A stretch of 64,000 nt of DNA from Mercenaria mercenaria (taxonomy: Eukaryota; Mollusca; Bivalvia; Venerida; Veneridae). Position numbers and translations under genes: made by a program. The first letter of the stretch is position 1. Each line of letters begins with the position of its first letter. Below are positions 53,111 through 63,779 of this stretch, piece after piece. Where the stretch lies: positions 44,110,501 through 44,174,500 of the forward strand of contig NC_069373.1 in the NCBI RefSeq assembly GCF_021730395.1. The letters run 5' to 3'. The notes below the pieces were generated by a model. That model did not search any database. It had not been told where the DNA came from and was given only the letters and a program-made list of their open reading frames with translations.

Positions 53111-53987
53111 CGTTTCACGCTAATTTTAAGACATTATTTTGAATTTTTAACGTATCATATGTTTCAATATCATATTTTGACTTTAGAAATATATCAATAG
53201 TGCTATTGTAATAAATTCTAACACGATCCGCAGCAGTTGCTATATAAACATATAGCGAAATCGCCTATACATGAATCTACGATAAAATATAGCTCTTCCA
53301 TTCCGCCCTACGACTGTAACACGACTGAGATTCTACTCTGCTTCCGTTATATACCGACTAAATACTCGACTTTTTCAGTGTTATGTAGTAGTAACAAAAA
53401 GTACATCAAATTTTCTGAAACAAACAATATCTAACTGATGAATTTATTTGTTTATATTTTACCGTAAGAATATGTTTCAGCCCGGTAAGTTTCAACTTCA
53501 ACACCAGTGCATCTATGTCTGGTCGTGTGTGTAGTTTACAATTTCTGCGTTGTAGGCACCACAAATGTCAACTAGATTCTACTTTGACAGTAAATAAATT
53601 ATAATTAATTTTCCAATCTTCCAGACTCAAGTTTTTACGTGTTTATATGCCGCCGCAATGTTCTGGCGTGTATGTTTCAGTGCCATCATGTAGGTGACGT
53701 GTACTATTTTTAGAAACTGCATATATAAACCTTGAATTATTTACCTCTGATTTCTATATCCGACCTTTGATGTTATTGAAAATAACATTTTCACGGCAAT
53801 AACTACTTAATACTTTAATTAAAATTTACTGAATATCGGAAAATTCCGTTTGATGCAACGCTTTCCAATCGTGGGGAGGTTTTTATAATAGCATATGGCA
53901 AGCCGAATGACAATCGCGCTAAAATGTAGTGCTGTAAAATGCGAAGAATTTACGTGGTTAGAATCGAAATAATAAATATGTTCCAAT

Positions 53988-54113
53988 AATTTTATCAGTT
54001 AATAAAATATGGGCAATCGTTCGGATGCGAATATTAAATCACTCGTGCTACGCACTCGTGATTTAATTATTACGCATCCGAACTCCTGCCCATATTTTAT
54101 TAACTGATAAAAT
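53988..54113. mobile_element. 126-bp hairpin-forming palindrome
   Basis: ATTTTATCAGTTAATAAAAT..TTCGGATGCG is mirrored by CGCATCCGAA..TTTTATTAACTGATAAAAT, around a small CACTCGTG-CTACG-CACTCGTG centre. It is a nearly complete hairpin lying about 0.2 kb upstream of the GC-rich NRF1 promoter patch. Confidence 0.75.
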
Positions 54114-54279
54114 ATAGGCACATATTTATTATTTCTTAATTTACCAACAGGTTTCGATTAAATCATAAAATTATTTTCATTTCCGTACGCCGAATACAGG
54201 TTTTATTCTACGTTTTCCGGGTAAATGACGTTACGCCATCACTTCCGGTTTATCAAATGTGCAGAATTACTTTAAATTT

Positions 54280-54740
54280 ACGCGCGCTTTTAAAAAGGTC
54301 ACGATCCATTTCGCGCATGCGCACATGACACACAAAGACTGTATACATGTAGAAAATGGCTGCAGAGTTTCAACTTGAAAATTTCGGCCGATTTCTAAAG
54401 CTTATGGGACCGTTAAGAATTTGGTAGGGCATAGTTTTGATAAGAATCATAACTGATTACATATGAACGACTTGATCTGCACCGGTTCTACTTTCGTTTA
54501 GTGGGACTCCACTGCGCAAGTCCCAGGCAGGCGGGACGCGCGCAGGTCCAAGCGCAGCCGCAAAACCTGGGACGTTTGCTGCGCATGTATGCAGTTGTAG
54601 CAGCGGCTGCTAATTACGCGCGCAAATGTCATTAATGTAGAAATGTTTTAAAAGCATTATAACATTAATTTCAACAAAATGGCTACATAATTTACTTTGA
54701 AAGGTCATTTTATCAATGTATTCAAGATGGCGCATTGATA
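54280..54740 (+). promoter_or_regulatory. GC-rich, NRF1-motif-containing candidate promoter of NRF1
   Basis: This patch is clearly richer in GC and CpG than the AT-rich surroundings. It contains a perfect NRF1 consensus CGCGCATGCGCA at about 54312-54323, a second weaker TGCGCATG at about 54580, and two YY1-like sites (AAAATGGCTGC near 54353, AAGATGGCGC near 54724). Such motif sets are typical of TATA-less housekeeping promoters. The NRF1 coding start is about 1.3-1.7 kb downstream behind an intron acceptor at 55956. The exact start site and first exon were not resolved. Confidence 0.5.
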
Positions 54741-55956
54741 GACGGAGTTCTGTCCCCTTAAGTCTGGAAGATGAGAAAAGCCAACATAATAAATCAATTC
54801 ACATGTATCTTTCACAATTTTATTTTCATATCTAACGCATTTTGTTTTATATTACTTAATTAAAAAGGATGTTCTTCATTGACATTGGAATCTTCAGAAA
54901 CAAATATAGAATTTATAAATATCCATAGCAACTGTATATATATTTTCCTGTTTGATCCAACTTTCATGTAACAAGGTTATATTCCTTGATAGAATTTTCT
55001 ATAAATATAAGACAATACCATTGAGACCATACATCTTTTGAAAGAACTACGAGGGTGGTTATAGGATTTTTTCGAATTCTCTGAATATCTTGATTAATTT
55101 CAAATTTCTCATCAAAACAGATTTTGATTGGTATTTTTCATTGTAAATTTTGGACACGCGTAAAAACGTAAAAATCCAAATTTTTGGTTTTAGTTTTTGA
55201 TGGAGTGTTATAAAAATTTATAAAGCAAACATTTTGTAAACATTCTATTTTGTAAACTTCTATTGACATTGTGACTTTGCCCAACAGGAAAAATTACCTT
55301 TTGCATGGCCATAGACTTTACATTCTTAAAGATATTCTGAAAACTTAAAAACAGTGGCGGCCATATATATATAATGACATATATTTTATAACTTCATTTT
55401 GAAAAATAAATCCAATTCACAAAACCTATAGTTAGAATTAGGTGAATACAGTACTTATAGAACATTTCATACAACTATGGCAGCTATGCTTGTTTGTTTA
55501 TCATTGTCTATAACACTCCATCTTCAAGAACACAATATCATATGAACTCCTTTTTTCCCCCGTAACATAGATGTTATGTTTTTAACAACTGCCCCGACCT
55601 CCCAGTTATGATCAGAAATTGATTGTTGGGAGTATCCTCGTAGATGTAGATGTAAATGTCAGTAACTTTATTTTTTTCAGGTTCATTCATTAACTATTTT
55701 TGAAAAACCATGGTTTACTGTATATTGTAATGTATTAAATAATCATTATTTGTACTGACAAATTTCTCCCAGACAAACTTCAGCCAGAGTTTGAATGGAT
55801 TTGGGGATTTTTCCTTCTTGGTAGTGTACATGTTCTTGAAATCTATACAATTTAAGCAAGTTTGTTCTATAATGTTTAATTTTTCAGTGTTATTGAATCA
55901 GCTACTATCAGGCAATACTTTAACTTGGGTCATATTTCTGTTTAATAAATTTATAG
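54741..55956. other. Probable NRF1 5' intron
   Basis: AT-rich sequence between the promoter patch and the acceptor at 55956. No coding sequence was recognised; one short LINE tail lies at 55612-55660. Confidence 0.4.
55612..55660 (+). repeat. Tail end of a LINE of the same family, opposite orientation
   Basis: The block ATTGATTGTTGGG is followed by a TAGATGTAGATGTAAATG tail. This is the reverse-complement counterpart of the 3' ends at 57490 and 49726, so it is probably a very short plus-strand insertion. It lies about 0.3 kb before the first NRF1 coding exon. Confidence 0.45.
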
Positions 55957-58900
55957 ATCTTCATACAAGAGAAGATGGATTCTACAGTACCAGTTACTGT
56001 GAACACGGCTCATGAGATGATGAGTGATCTCAGTGAGCCGAGTTCTCCAGAAAGTGAGATGTATGACACGTCGGAGCTACTTGGTAGTGTCAGTGATGAT
56101 GTAACCAATCAGCTCGCAGCTGCAGGTAATATACACTTTTCTTGCCTCAACAAGGATATTCCAGTAGAAGATCACCTTATTTTTTCCCTAGTGAAAAGAT
56201 GATTTTATATTATACAATATATCTTTTAAAAGTTTGCAATGGTACACAAGAAAAATGATCTTACATGTCTGCCTGTGTCAGACAGGTGTGTAAGATCCAT
56301 ATAGTCTTACTTGCTTGGATTATCACGATTTGCTTGTTATACGCCCGAAGGGACGTATTATGTTATGACGCCGGTGTCCGTCCGTCTGTCCATCCGTCCG
56401 CCCATCCGTCCGAGCTCACATTTTGCATACTTAGGTGGCTATAGGAACAATAGGTAACTGCACTTTTTCTTTGATGTCATTCACTCCGGCTTTTATGTGG
56501 CTATTTTTCTCTTACGTGGCTAAAAGAACAATAGAGAGAACAAAAGAGTAGCCACATAAATATCCATATGTAGGAACGTCTGTTAGTCTGTCTGTCCGTT
56601 AGCAATTTCGTGTCCGCTCTGTAACTCTTGAACCCCCTGAAGGATTTCAAAGAAACTTGACACAAATGTTCACCACACGGAGACAACGTGCAGAGCGCTT
56701 GTTTCAAGGTTAAGGTCACACGTAGGGGTGAAAGGTCATATGAGTGTGTTTCGTGTCCGCTCTGTAACTCTTGAACTGCTTGAAGGATTTCAAAGAAACT
56801 TGGCACAAATGTTCACCACATTGAGACGACATGCAGAGCGCTTGTTTCGGATGATCACAAATGTTCACCACACTGAGACGACGTGCAGAGCGCTTGTTTC
56901 GGATGACTAGCTTGAAGGTCAAGGTCACACTTAGGAGTGAAAGGTCAAATATGACTTTGCTGTGTCCGCTCTGTAACTCTTGAACTGCTTGAAGGATTTC
57001 AAAGAAACTTGGCACAAATGTTCACCACACTGAGGCAACGTGCAGAGCGCATGTTTTGGATGACTCACTTCAAGGTCAAGGTCACACTTAGGGGTCAAAG
57101 GTCATATATGACTGCTTTGTGTATATTGCTCTGCATTGCAGTGCTCCTGTTTTTATTTGGCAGATCCCTTTTTTGTTCTCTTACAATAATTACTTCCCTT
57201 TTTTGATACTATAAATAGCTTATTTTGAAACTTTTTTATTATTGGCCGTAGGGAAAAACCGAGATTACTTTTCTCTGGTAAAACATGGATGGTACATCCA
57301 ATTTTTAGATGTATTTTGACATAACTTTACCTGGTAAGAATTTTTTTTGGAATTTCTTCTTTTTGTTGTTCCTGTCCTTTGGGCTTAAACAGTCAAGTTC
57401 TTTAAATTTTGCTCCCATCCTCTGGTGTAACCCTTCGGGCGAATATTGCCCGCTTGGCGGCGCTCTTGTTTTATAATCAGCTTCTAAAATTATTTACATC
57501 ACTGAGCTCATCTACATCTACATTTTACTGCCCAACAATCAATACTGATTATAACTGGGAGGCGCTTTGTCTGGGACGGACTGTTAAAAGATGAGCAAGC
57601 TCATTAGGTGCAAAGTTAAAAAGAACTACAATTACTAAGATAAAAACATAGATAGAGATTAGAAAGTTACAGTTGCCAGCCTCTCAATGGATAGAATCAA
57701 ACTGGGGCTGGACTGTATATGTAGTGGGAGACCATTCCTGGAACAAATTGTTCTTGGAAAAAAAGGAGTTTGAATGGTATTGCGTGTGAGATTGTGGGAT
57801 CAAGTACCGGGTAGTTCAGGTTCCTTGTAGGTGTGAGGTGGTTATGGTCAACCGCAATAAGACTGTACCTTATTTTAAAAAAATATAATAAGGGAATTTT
57901 TAATGCGGCGTTGTTCAAGGGATTGCCAGTTGAGATTATTTAGCATTTGGGTGACACTGCTTGTTTGACCATAGTTGTTACATACGTATCGAGCTTCAGA
58001 TGGTTGTACTTGTTCAATTTTGTATGTTAGGGATTTTTGCCAAGGGTGCCATATAGTGGAACAGTATTCAAGCTGTGGGCGGACATAGGTGTTGTAAGCT
58101 GTTTCTTTTACTTTTCGGTTGTTTGTTTTGACATTTCTTTTGGTGAATCTAAGTGAATTATTTGCTTTCGATGTGATGTTATCAATGTTTTGACCAGCTG
58201 AGATCTTTACTTAGTGTAACGCCCAGGTATTTAGCAGCTTCTGTAGTTTTTAGTGATATATTATGGAGTGTATAGTTGAAGATGATAGGTTTTTTCTTTC
58301 GAGTAATCCTCAACACCTCACACTTATCTGTAGTATGCTGAACTAGCACTGTTGTTACATGAGGCGATACTCTTGTTACGTCTCCAGTAGGGTTCGAATC
58401 CATGACCTCTTAGTGGGGCAGCTGACACCTTAAGCACTAGACCACTGCTCCATTTTCCATCAAGAAAGTTGACAGAGGTTAAAATTTATGTGATTAATAC
58501 TATCTAAAACTGTTCTAGACATCAAGGTTTGATTGTTTATGACAAAGACAGTCAGTCTTGAATACATTGTATATCAGCAAAAGATTTTGTCAGTCATATA
58601 TAGATAATAGCCTCACTGTCTGGTTTAATATTTTATATTCAGGTCCAGTAGGGGTAGCAGCAGCAGCAGCAGTATTATCTACAAGGAAGAGAAAACATCC
58701 ACACCATTTTGAAACCAACCCAGCTAGGCGGAAAAGACAACAGACAAGATTATTGAGGTTTTAATTTAGTTTAGTTTAAACCTGTTTAGTAAATATTGAT
58801 CATAGAGAAAGCTCTTACATCTTAAGTTAACTATATGCTCAGTGACTGCTCCATAGGTTTCTTGCCAGTTCTTGTACTTTGCCTTTGGTAAGGATTACTA

Positions 58901-61900
58901 GGATTTGAACCTGGAAATTCAGGGTCAGGAGTCTCACGCTCTACTCTACCTTCGCGCCTTTGTGTCTCACTTTTAGGTTATATTTGTATAAATTTGCAAT
59001 GTTCTGGTGTACGGTTGACATAAAAAATTGATTTTAATCAAGGCCTTATGAAAGACAGGATTTTCTAGATTTGCTTTCATTTATGGTTAAGGAATTTAAC
59101 ACTGGTCAGTTAAAAATGGTTGCATGTCATTAATATCTTACCAGTTATTCTGTTTGGAAAAACGGTTGCTGGATGTTTTAAGTAATATCTGAAATGATTC
59201 TATATTGTTAAAGTATACCAATAAAGATTTAATTTTTCTTATTCAGAAAGAACATACAGGTACAGTGGAACTTGTACTTATGGCCACCTCTGAATACAGA
59301 CCCTTAGAATAGAGGCCTGTTTCAAAATGTCTCCATTTTCTTTTTTCTTATTCGAGAGTCAATTTTCCAAGGGTGGTCTCAGCAGACAGGTTTGAATGTA
59401 CAATAAAACTTTTCTGTGAAAGACCATATTTGGAGGAATCAAGAATAAGACATTATTTCCAAAAATTAATGGTTTGCATAATACTTTTTTCAACTGCCTA
59501 AATTTGCTGCAAATGTTAGAATTTAGAAGTAAAACTAGTTGTATTTAGAGGGAAGTAATTTAACTGTTGGCATGTTGCCATTAGCATAGATCTGGCTGTT
59601 CTAGTTTTAATTGTAATTATTTTTTATACAAGTCCAATTTATTGTAATTAATCCTTTTCATACAGGAAGTTGCGACACACCATTGAAGAGTATTCAACAA
59701 GAGTTGGGCAGCAAGCAGTAGTCTTATGTTGTACGCCAAATGTTAGCCAGTCCATGCAAATGTATAAAGTATTCGGCTCACAACCATTAGAAAATGTGGT
59801 AAGTTTGATATTCTGAAGTAATCAAGGTGCTAACATAATAAGTTTAATGTTCTGAAAAAAATAAGGTGCTACTATACATATTATGATGTTCTGAAGTAAT
59901 TAAGGTGCTACCATACATAGTTTCATGTTCTGAAGTAATTAAGGTGCTACTACACATAGTTTCATGTTCTGAAGAAATTAAGGTGCTACTACACATAGTT
60001 TCATGTTCTGAAGTAATAAAGGTGCTACTACACATAATTTCATGTTCTGAAGAAATTAAGGTGCTGTCATACATAATTTTGTAGCAGAATTTGAAGGGAT
60101 ATACCTTCACATGCACATTACAATGTTAAAATTTGTAAAGGAGATAGAGATGTTTTCTGTCAAGGGGTTTTAATTACGGAGATTTTATTTCTACAATATG
60201 CTCAGATTTTAAAATCAGCAAACTCAAAAACGATGATTTCATGTAAGTTGGGAAGTACAAATGTACTTTAAGTTTCTTGTATCTTCTGTTTCTTGTAGTA
60301 TACTTACCTACTCCCCCACACCCAGGTTTAGTTTCCTAGCAATGTAGATATATTGAAGGTTTAATTAGTCTTATGTTTTCAACAAGTAACGTATGATTAT
60401 TCAGAGACACTACGTGGGGGCATGTTCCATGACATATCTAGTTTATCTATAGAATTACCAAGAGAAAGAAATTTCTTTCTCAGTGATTAGAGATTGAAGT
60501 GCCTAGGCATGATAAATATTGTTTGAACCAGGAATGGATTTAGTAAATAAATCAATCTTCCCAGGTTCGGAACAACAAACAGCAAATTTTACAAGACCTT
60601 GAGCAGTCACTGCAAGAACAAACGCCACCAACCCAACAAGACAACTCTGGATTACATGAGTTACCACCCCTCGTTATAGATGGGATACCGACCCAAGTAG
60701 ATAAAATGACACAAGTAGGTTTCACTGGTTATGTAGACTGGATGTCAATTTATGATGGTTCACAGTCTACTGTTTATCTAATTTATTATCAATATTATCA
60801 TACCGTTTTTATATAGCAATCTTCAGGGTTGCCACTTACTTTGAAAAGTCAGGGGAAAATGATTTTTTTTAATGTTGGTGAATTGTCTGGGAAATCTTGA
60901 TAAAGGTCAATGAAAAATGAAATTTTAGAAAAGTCAGGGAAAAGTCGGGGGAAAATGAAATTCTGGGTCGATGTTTAAAATGTTCATTGGCTATAGCAGT
61001 CTTCAGGCAGTATTTATAAGTATTTCCAAACACAATTTGGTGTCATTGTGTATAAACATAATTTAAATGTGTTTGAATCAATTTCGTTTTTATGTTAACT
61101 TTGGAATTTTGAAGACTGAAAGGCTTTGCCACCCTTGCCTCCAGAGCAGACAGGGTGGATTGGACGTCTGTTTGGGAGGAGGCGGCCGAAAAAATATGGT
61201 GGTATTGGTCAGTGAAAAGTATGGTTTAGTCAGGGAAAAGTCAGGGAATTTCATTTTCTCAACTAAGTGGCAATCCTGAATTTTCATGAAATACAACACA
61301 TGTAAAAGTGCTCTATGGCAGATATTGAAAACAATTACAAATCTAAGAATTGCTACAAGAGAAGTACAGGTATAAATAAAACAAAACAAAAACTGTCAAC
61401 CATAAAAGCAAAATTATTTGTTCAGTTTGTGAAATGTTGTACAATGAATGGGTTTTAACAGATGCTTTAAAGTTACTTAGTCAATGTATTGGCCTCCCTA
61501 ATTGTGATTCGGAGTGCATTCTATAGTCTGGGAGCAGTGTATGCAAAGGTCAGGCTGCCATGCATGAAGTTTTTCATAGAATTTAACTATGCTAGAGCAA
61601 AAGGAAGTTTTAGCATTTTGAAGTCTTAAAATGTTGTTTAATATATACTCTGTTTTAAGTCTGAAATTTATACTCAGATGTTAAAATGCTATTTTTTGTT
61701 GTTTTCTCTGTTGATATATAAGCACATTGTGATGAAACACCCTCTGCATCTACAGACATCTCAGCCAAATTTCAGCATCCTAAGTTTGCTTTAAGCAAAG
61801 TAATGGCAAATTGATTATTTGGTTATATTTGGTCTGTAAATTTCAGACTCTACAGATCCAACTGTTTATTAATTTTTAGGCACAGTTGAGAAATTTCATC

Positions 61901-63653
61901 CCAGAAATGTTAAAGTATTCAACAGGTCGAAGTAAGCCTGGCTGGGGAAGGACAGAAAGCCGTCCTGTTTGGTGGCCAAGTGATTTACCGTGGGCAAATG
62001 TACGAAGTGATGTTCGTACTGAAGAAGATAAGAAAAGGGTATGGTTCAAGTTCATATGTACCTTGCATTAATGTTTTAAACAGTTATGTTTATAATTTAG
62101 TAATCAAATATTTAGCCTTGTCCAGTGCATCCTAATCACCCTGATTGAACCTGTATCTGTTTTAAATTAACCAAACAATGCTGTGAAATCATAAATTTTT
62201 AGCTCGACTACTCACCACGGCGTCGGCGTCACACCTTGGTTAAGTTTTTTGTACCAGTCCACATTTTGACAATGTCTTTTGAGATAAAGCTTTGAAACTT
62301 TCAACACTTGTTTACCATCATCGTGGCCAGTTATAGGCAAGAGCACATAACTCCATCAAGGATTTTGGCTGAATTATTGCCCCTTTTGACTTAGAAATCA
62401 TGGTTAAGTTTTTCGTACCAGTTCATATTTAGACAAAGTCTTTTGAGATAAAGCTTTGAAACTTTCAACACTTGTTTACCATCACCATGTCCACTTATAG
62501 GCAAGAGCACATAACTCCATCAAGGGTTTTGGCTGAATTATGGCCCTTTTTGACTTACAAATCTGGGTTAATATTTCGTACCAGTTCATATTTTGACAAA
62601 GTCTTTTGAGATAAAGCTTTGAAACTTTTAACACCTGTTTACCATCACCATGTCCAGTAATAGGCAAGAGTACATAACTCCATCAAGGATTTTGGCTGAA
62701 TTATGGCCCCTTTTGACTTAGAAATCTTGGTTAAGTTTTTCGTACCAGTTCATATTTTTTGAGAAGTGTTTGACATATGGCTTTGAAACTTTTATCACTT
62801 GTTTAGTATAATAGTCTCTATCTGTAGGAAAGAGAACATAACTCTGTCATCTATTTTGGCTGAATTATGGCCCTTTTTGGACTTTGAAATTGGTTCTGTT
62901 TTCATACAAGTCCATGTTTTGTCAAAACTATTTAAACACTTGTTTATCATTATGATTTCCATCTGTAGGCAAGAGTACATAACTATTTTGTCTGAATTAT
63001 GGCCCTTTTTGGACTTTGAAATTGGCTCATATATTGCCATTTAGTGCAAGACTTATAGAAATCAAAGTAATACAGGAACATTGTTTGTCTAATCTATTTA
63101 TTTCTTTTGTCTGAATATCCGTGGAAATATTTTGACCCCATTCTTCAATCAATTCTTCGAATAGTCAAGCACGCTGTCATCAGACAGCTCTTGTTGTGCT
63201 CTTTGTGGACACATCTATCCCAAACTTAAATACTCAACAATATAATATGGCATAAAACCACAATATCATCTGCTAATGAAAAAAACATTTTGGCAGAAAG
63301 AACAAAATTTCATGCCTATTAAATTAAACATTTACAGAATCTTAACTTGAGTTGTTTTTAAAATTTAGGTACCTTGGACGGAAGCGTTGCGTCAAATTGT
63401 CAAAAACTGTTACATGCATCATGGACGCCAAGACCTGTTACAAGTTTTCAAAGATGAGCCAGTGTCAAGTGTAACAGTTCAGACGCAGCAGCCGTTTGCT
63501 GGTACCATGATGCAGACTATAAATAACCCAGACGGTTCCGTGTCAATTATACAAATAGACCCTGGACCAAACAGAGTATTAAGTCTACCAGAAATCGGTC
63601 AAAACCAAGTGGTTACACTTCCAGATGGTACACAGGCTACAGTAGTTCACGCA
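55957..63653 (+). CDS. NRF1: NRF1: nuclear respiratory factor 1 (ewg/P3A2 family), 5' and central coding exons
   Basis: Six exons join in frame: 55957-56125 (ATG at 55975), 58643-58757, 59666-59798, 60565-60714, 61880-62038, 63369-63653. They give 331 codons with GT-AG borders; further exons should lie past the window edge. Order: an acidic N-terminus with clustered Ser/Asp/Glu (EPSSPESEMYDTSELL), the block AAAGPVGVAAAAAVL, a basic nuclear-localisation segment (RRKRQQTRLLRKLR), the dimerisation and DNA-binding domain (RVGQQAVVLC, PLENVV, ELPPLVIDGIPTQVDKMTQA, FIPEMLKYSTGRSKPGWG, PWANVRSDVRTEE, LRQIVKNCYMHHGR), then the start of the Gln/Thr/Val-rich transactivation region. The family binds YGCGCAYGCGCR as a homodimer and drives nuclear genes for mitochondria and general metabolism. 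The chosen ATG gives an N-terminus shorter than the vertebrate one; an upstream non-coding exon is likely because 55957 follows a good acceptor. Confidence 0.96.
56338..57150 (+). mobile_element. CGCCCGAAGGG-headed element with three tandem units
   Basis: The head TACGCCCGAAGGGACGTA forms a hairpin, followed by a CCGTCCGTC run. Units start with GTGTCCGCTCTGTAACTCTTGAAC at about 56610, 56753 and 56962; the second is longer because the GAGACGAC(A/G)TGCAGAGCGC block (about 62 bp) is doubled. The tail reads GCATTGCAGTGCTCCTGTTTT. NRF1 intron. Open frames across it are repeat artefacts. Confidence 0.8.
57241..57474 (+). mobile_element. Short CTCTTGTT-tailed element
   Basis: Head ATTGGCCGTAGGGAAAAACC; tail CTTCGGGCGAATATTGCCCG hairpin and then GGCGGCGCTCTTGTTTTA. 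It follows the previous element after about 90 bp in NRF1 intron 1. Confidence 0.6.
57490..58350 (-). mobile_element. 3' fragment of a CR1/jockey-type LINE
   Basis: Minus-strand pieces encode the C-terminal part of a non-LTR reverse transcriptase: KCEVLRITRKKKPIIFNY, AAKYLGVTLSKDLSWSKH (near 58330-58182), then ETAYNTYVRPQLEYCSTIWHPW and a tail with LTPTRNLNYPVLDP (ORF 57918-57697). The frame shifts at about 58180 and again before 57918. The 3' end near 57500 carries a short TGTAGA-type repeat, common in this LINE group. The catalytic palm is missing. The break point at 58350 abuts a tRNA-like sequence. It lies in NRF1 intron 1, antisense to the gene. Confidence 0.75.
58355..58455 (-). repeat. 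tRNA-like SINE head joined to LINE sequence
   Basis: The minus strand reads GGAGCAGTGGTCTAGTGC (A-box side) and GGATTCGAACCC (B-box), about 72 bp in tRNA-like layout. About 50 bp of other sequence follows and then the LINE fragment. No CCA-bearing closed acceptor stem is visible. Confidence 0.6.
58895..58972 (-). repeat. tRNA-like sequence, probably a SINE head
   Basis: The minus strand has GGTAGAGTAGAGCGTGAGAC and CCAGGTTCAAATCCTAG, matching A-box and B-box layout. A cloverleaf is only partly possible by eye, so a working tRNA gene is unlikely. NRF1 intron. Confidence 0.45.
59799..60085 (+). repeat. 39-bp minisatellite starting at an NRF1 splice donor
   Basis: TTCTGAA(G/A) recurs at about 59811, 59850, 59889, 59928, 59967 and on to about 60046, each 39 bp apart, with AAGGTGCTA(C/A) in every unit. 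Unit one starts with the true donor GTAAGTTTGATATTCTG; unit two reads ATAAGTTTAATGTTCTG. The long minus-strand open frame here is a by-product of the 39-bp (13-codon) period. Confidence 0.85.
60834..61278. mobile_element. MITE with CAGG(G/A)TTGCCACTTA ends
   Basis: CAGGGTTGCCACTTA at the left pairs with TAAGTGGCAATCCTG at the right. Inside, AAAAGTCAGGGGAAAATGA-type blocks repeat in both halves. CAGG termini suggest a hAT relationship, but no 8-bp duplication was found. NRF1 intron. Confidence 0.6.
62201..63195 (+). mobile_element. GCTCGAC-headed element with five units of about 164 bp
   Basis: Head TTTTTAGCTCGACTACTC; tail GAATAGTCAAGCACGCTGTC..CAGACAGCTCTTGTT. The units contain TTTCGTACCAGTTCATATTTTG, GATAAAGCTTTGAAACTTT and GGCAAGAG(C/T)ACATAACTCC, starting near 62238, 62402, 62565, 62729 and 62892. 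It occupies most of the intron between NRF1 exons ending 62038 and starting 63369. Confidence 0.8.
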
Positions 63654-63725
63654 GTATGTATTTAGGAAAATATTCTTTTTAAATGTAAACATTTTTTGAA
63701 AGAATTCTACTATGTGGCTTTCCAG

Positions 63726-63779
63726 GTGAACGCAGACAATTTTATATATCTACCCACTCTATATGATCCCAGCTAATAA
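63726..63779 (+). other. Possible alternative terminal exon of NRF1
   Basis: A pyrimidine-rich tract and CAG acceptor end at 63725. Reading on in the phase left by the exon ending at 63653 gives about 16 codons (VNADNFIYLP...) and a stop TAA, which overlaps an AATAAA signal at about 63774-63779. This could be a short alternative last exon with its own polyadenylation site. The next conserved NRF1 exon in vertebrates begins with a similar Val-Asn pair, which supports the acceptor. The match is too short to be sure. Confidence 0.3.

Noticed and set aside
54356-54426. ATG-started frame MAAEFQLENFGRFLKL as a possible NRF1 N-terminus
   Set aside because: Joining it through the GT at about 54425 to the exon at 55957 gives an immediate stop, and the peptide does not resemble NRF1. 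The ATG is better read as part of a YY1-like site.
59844-60116. 90-codon minus-strand frame with repeats of SEHETMCSSTLI
   Set aside because: A by-product of a 39-bp (13-codon) minisatellite inside an NRF1 intron.
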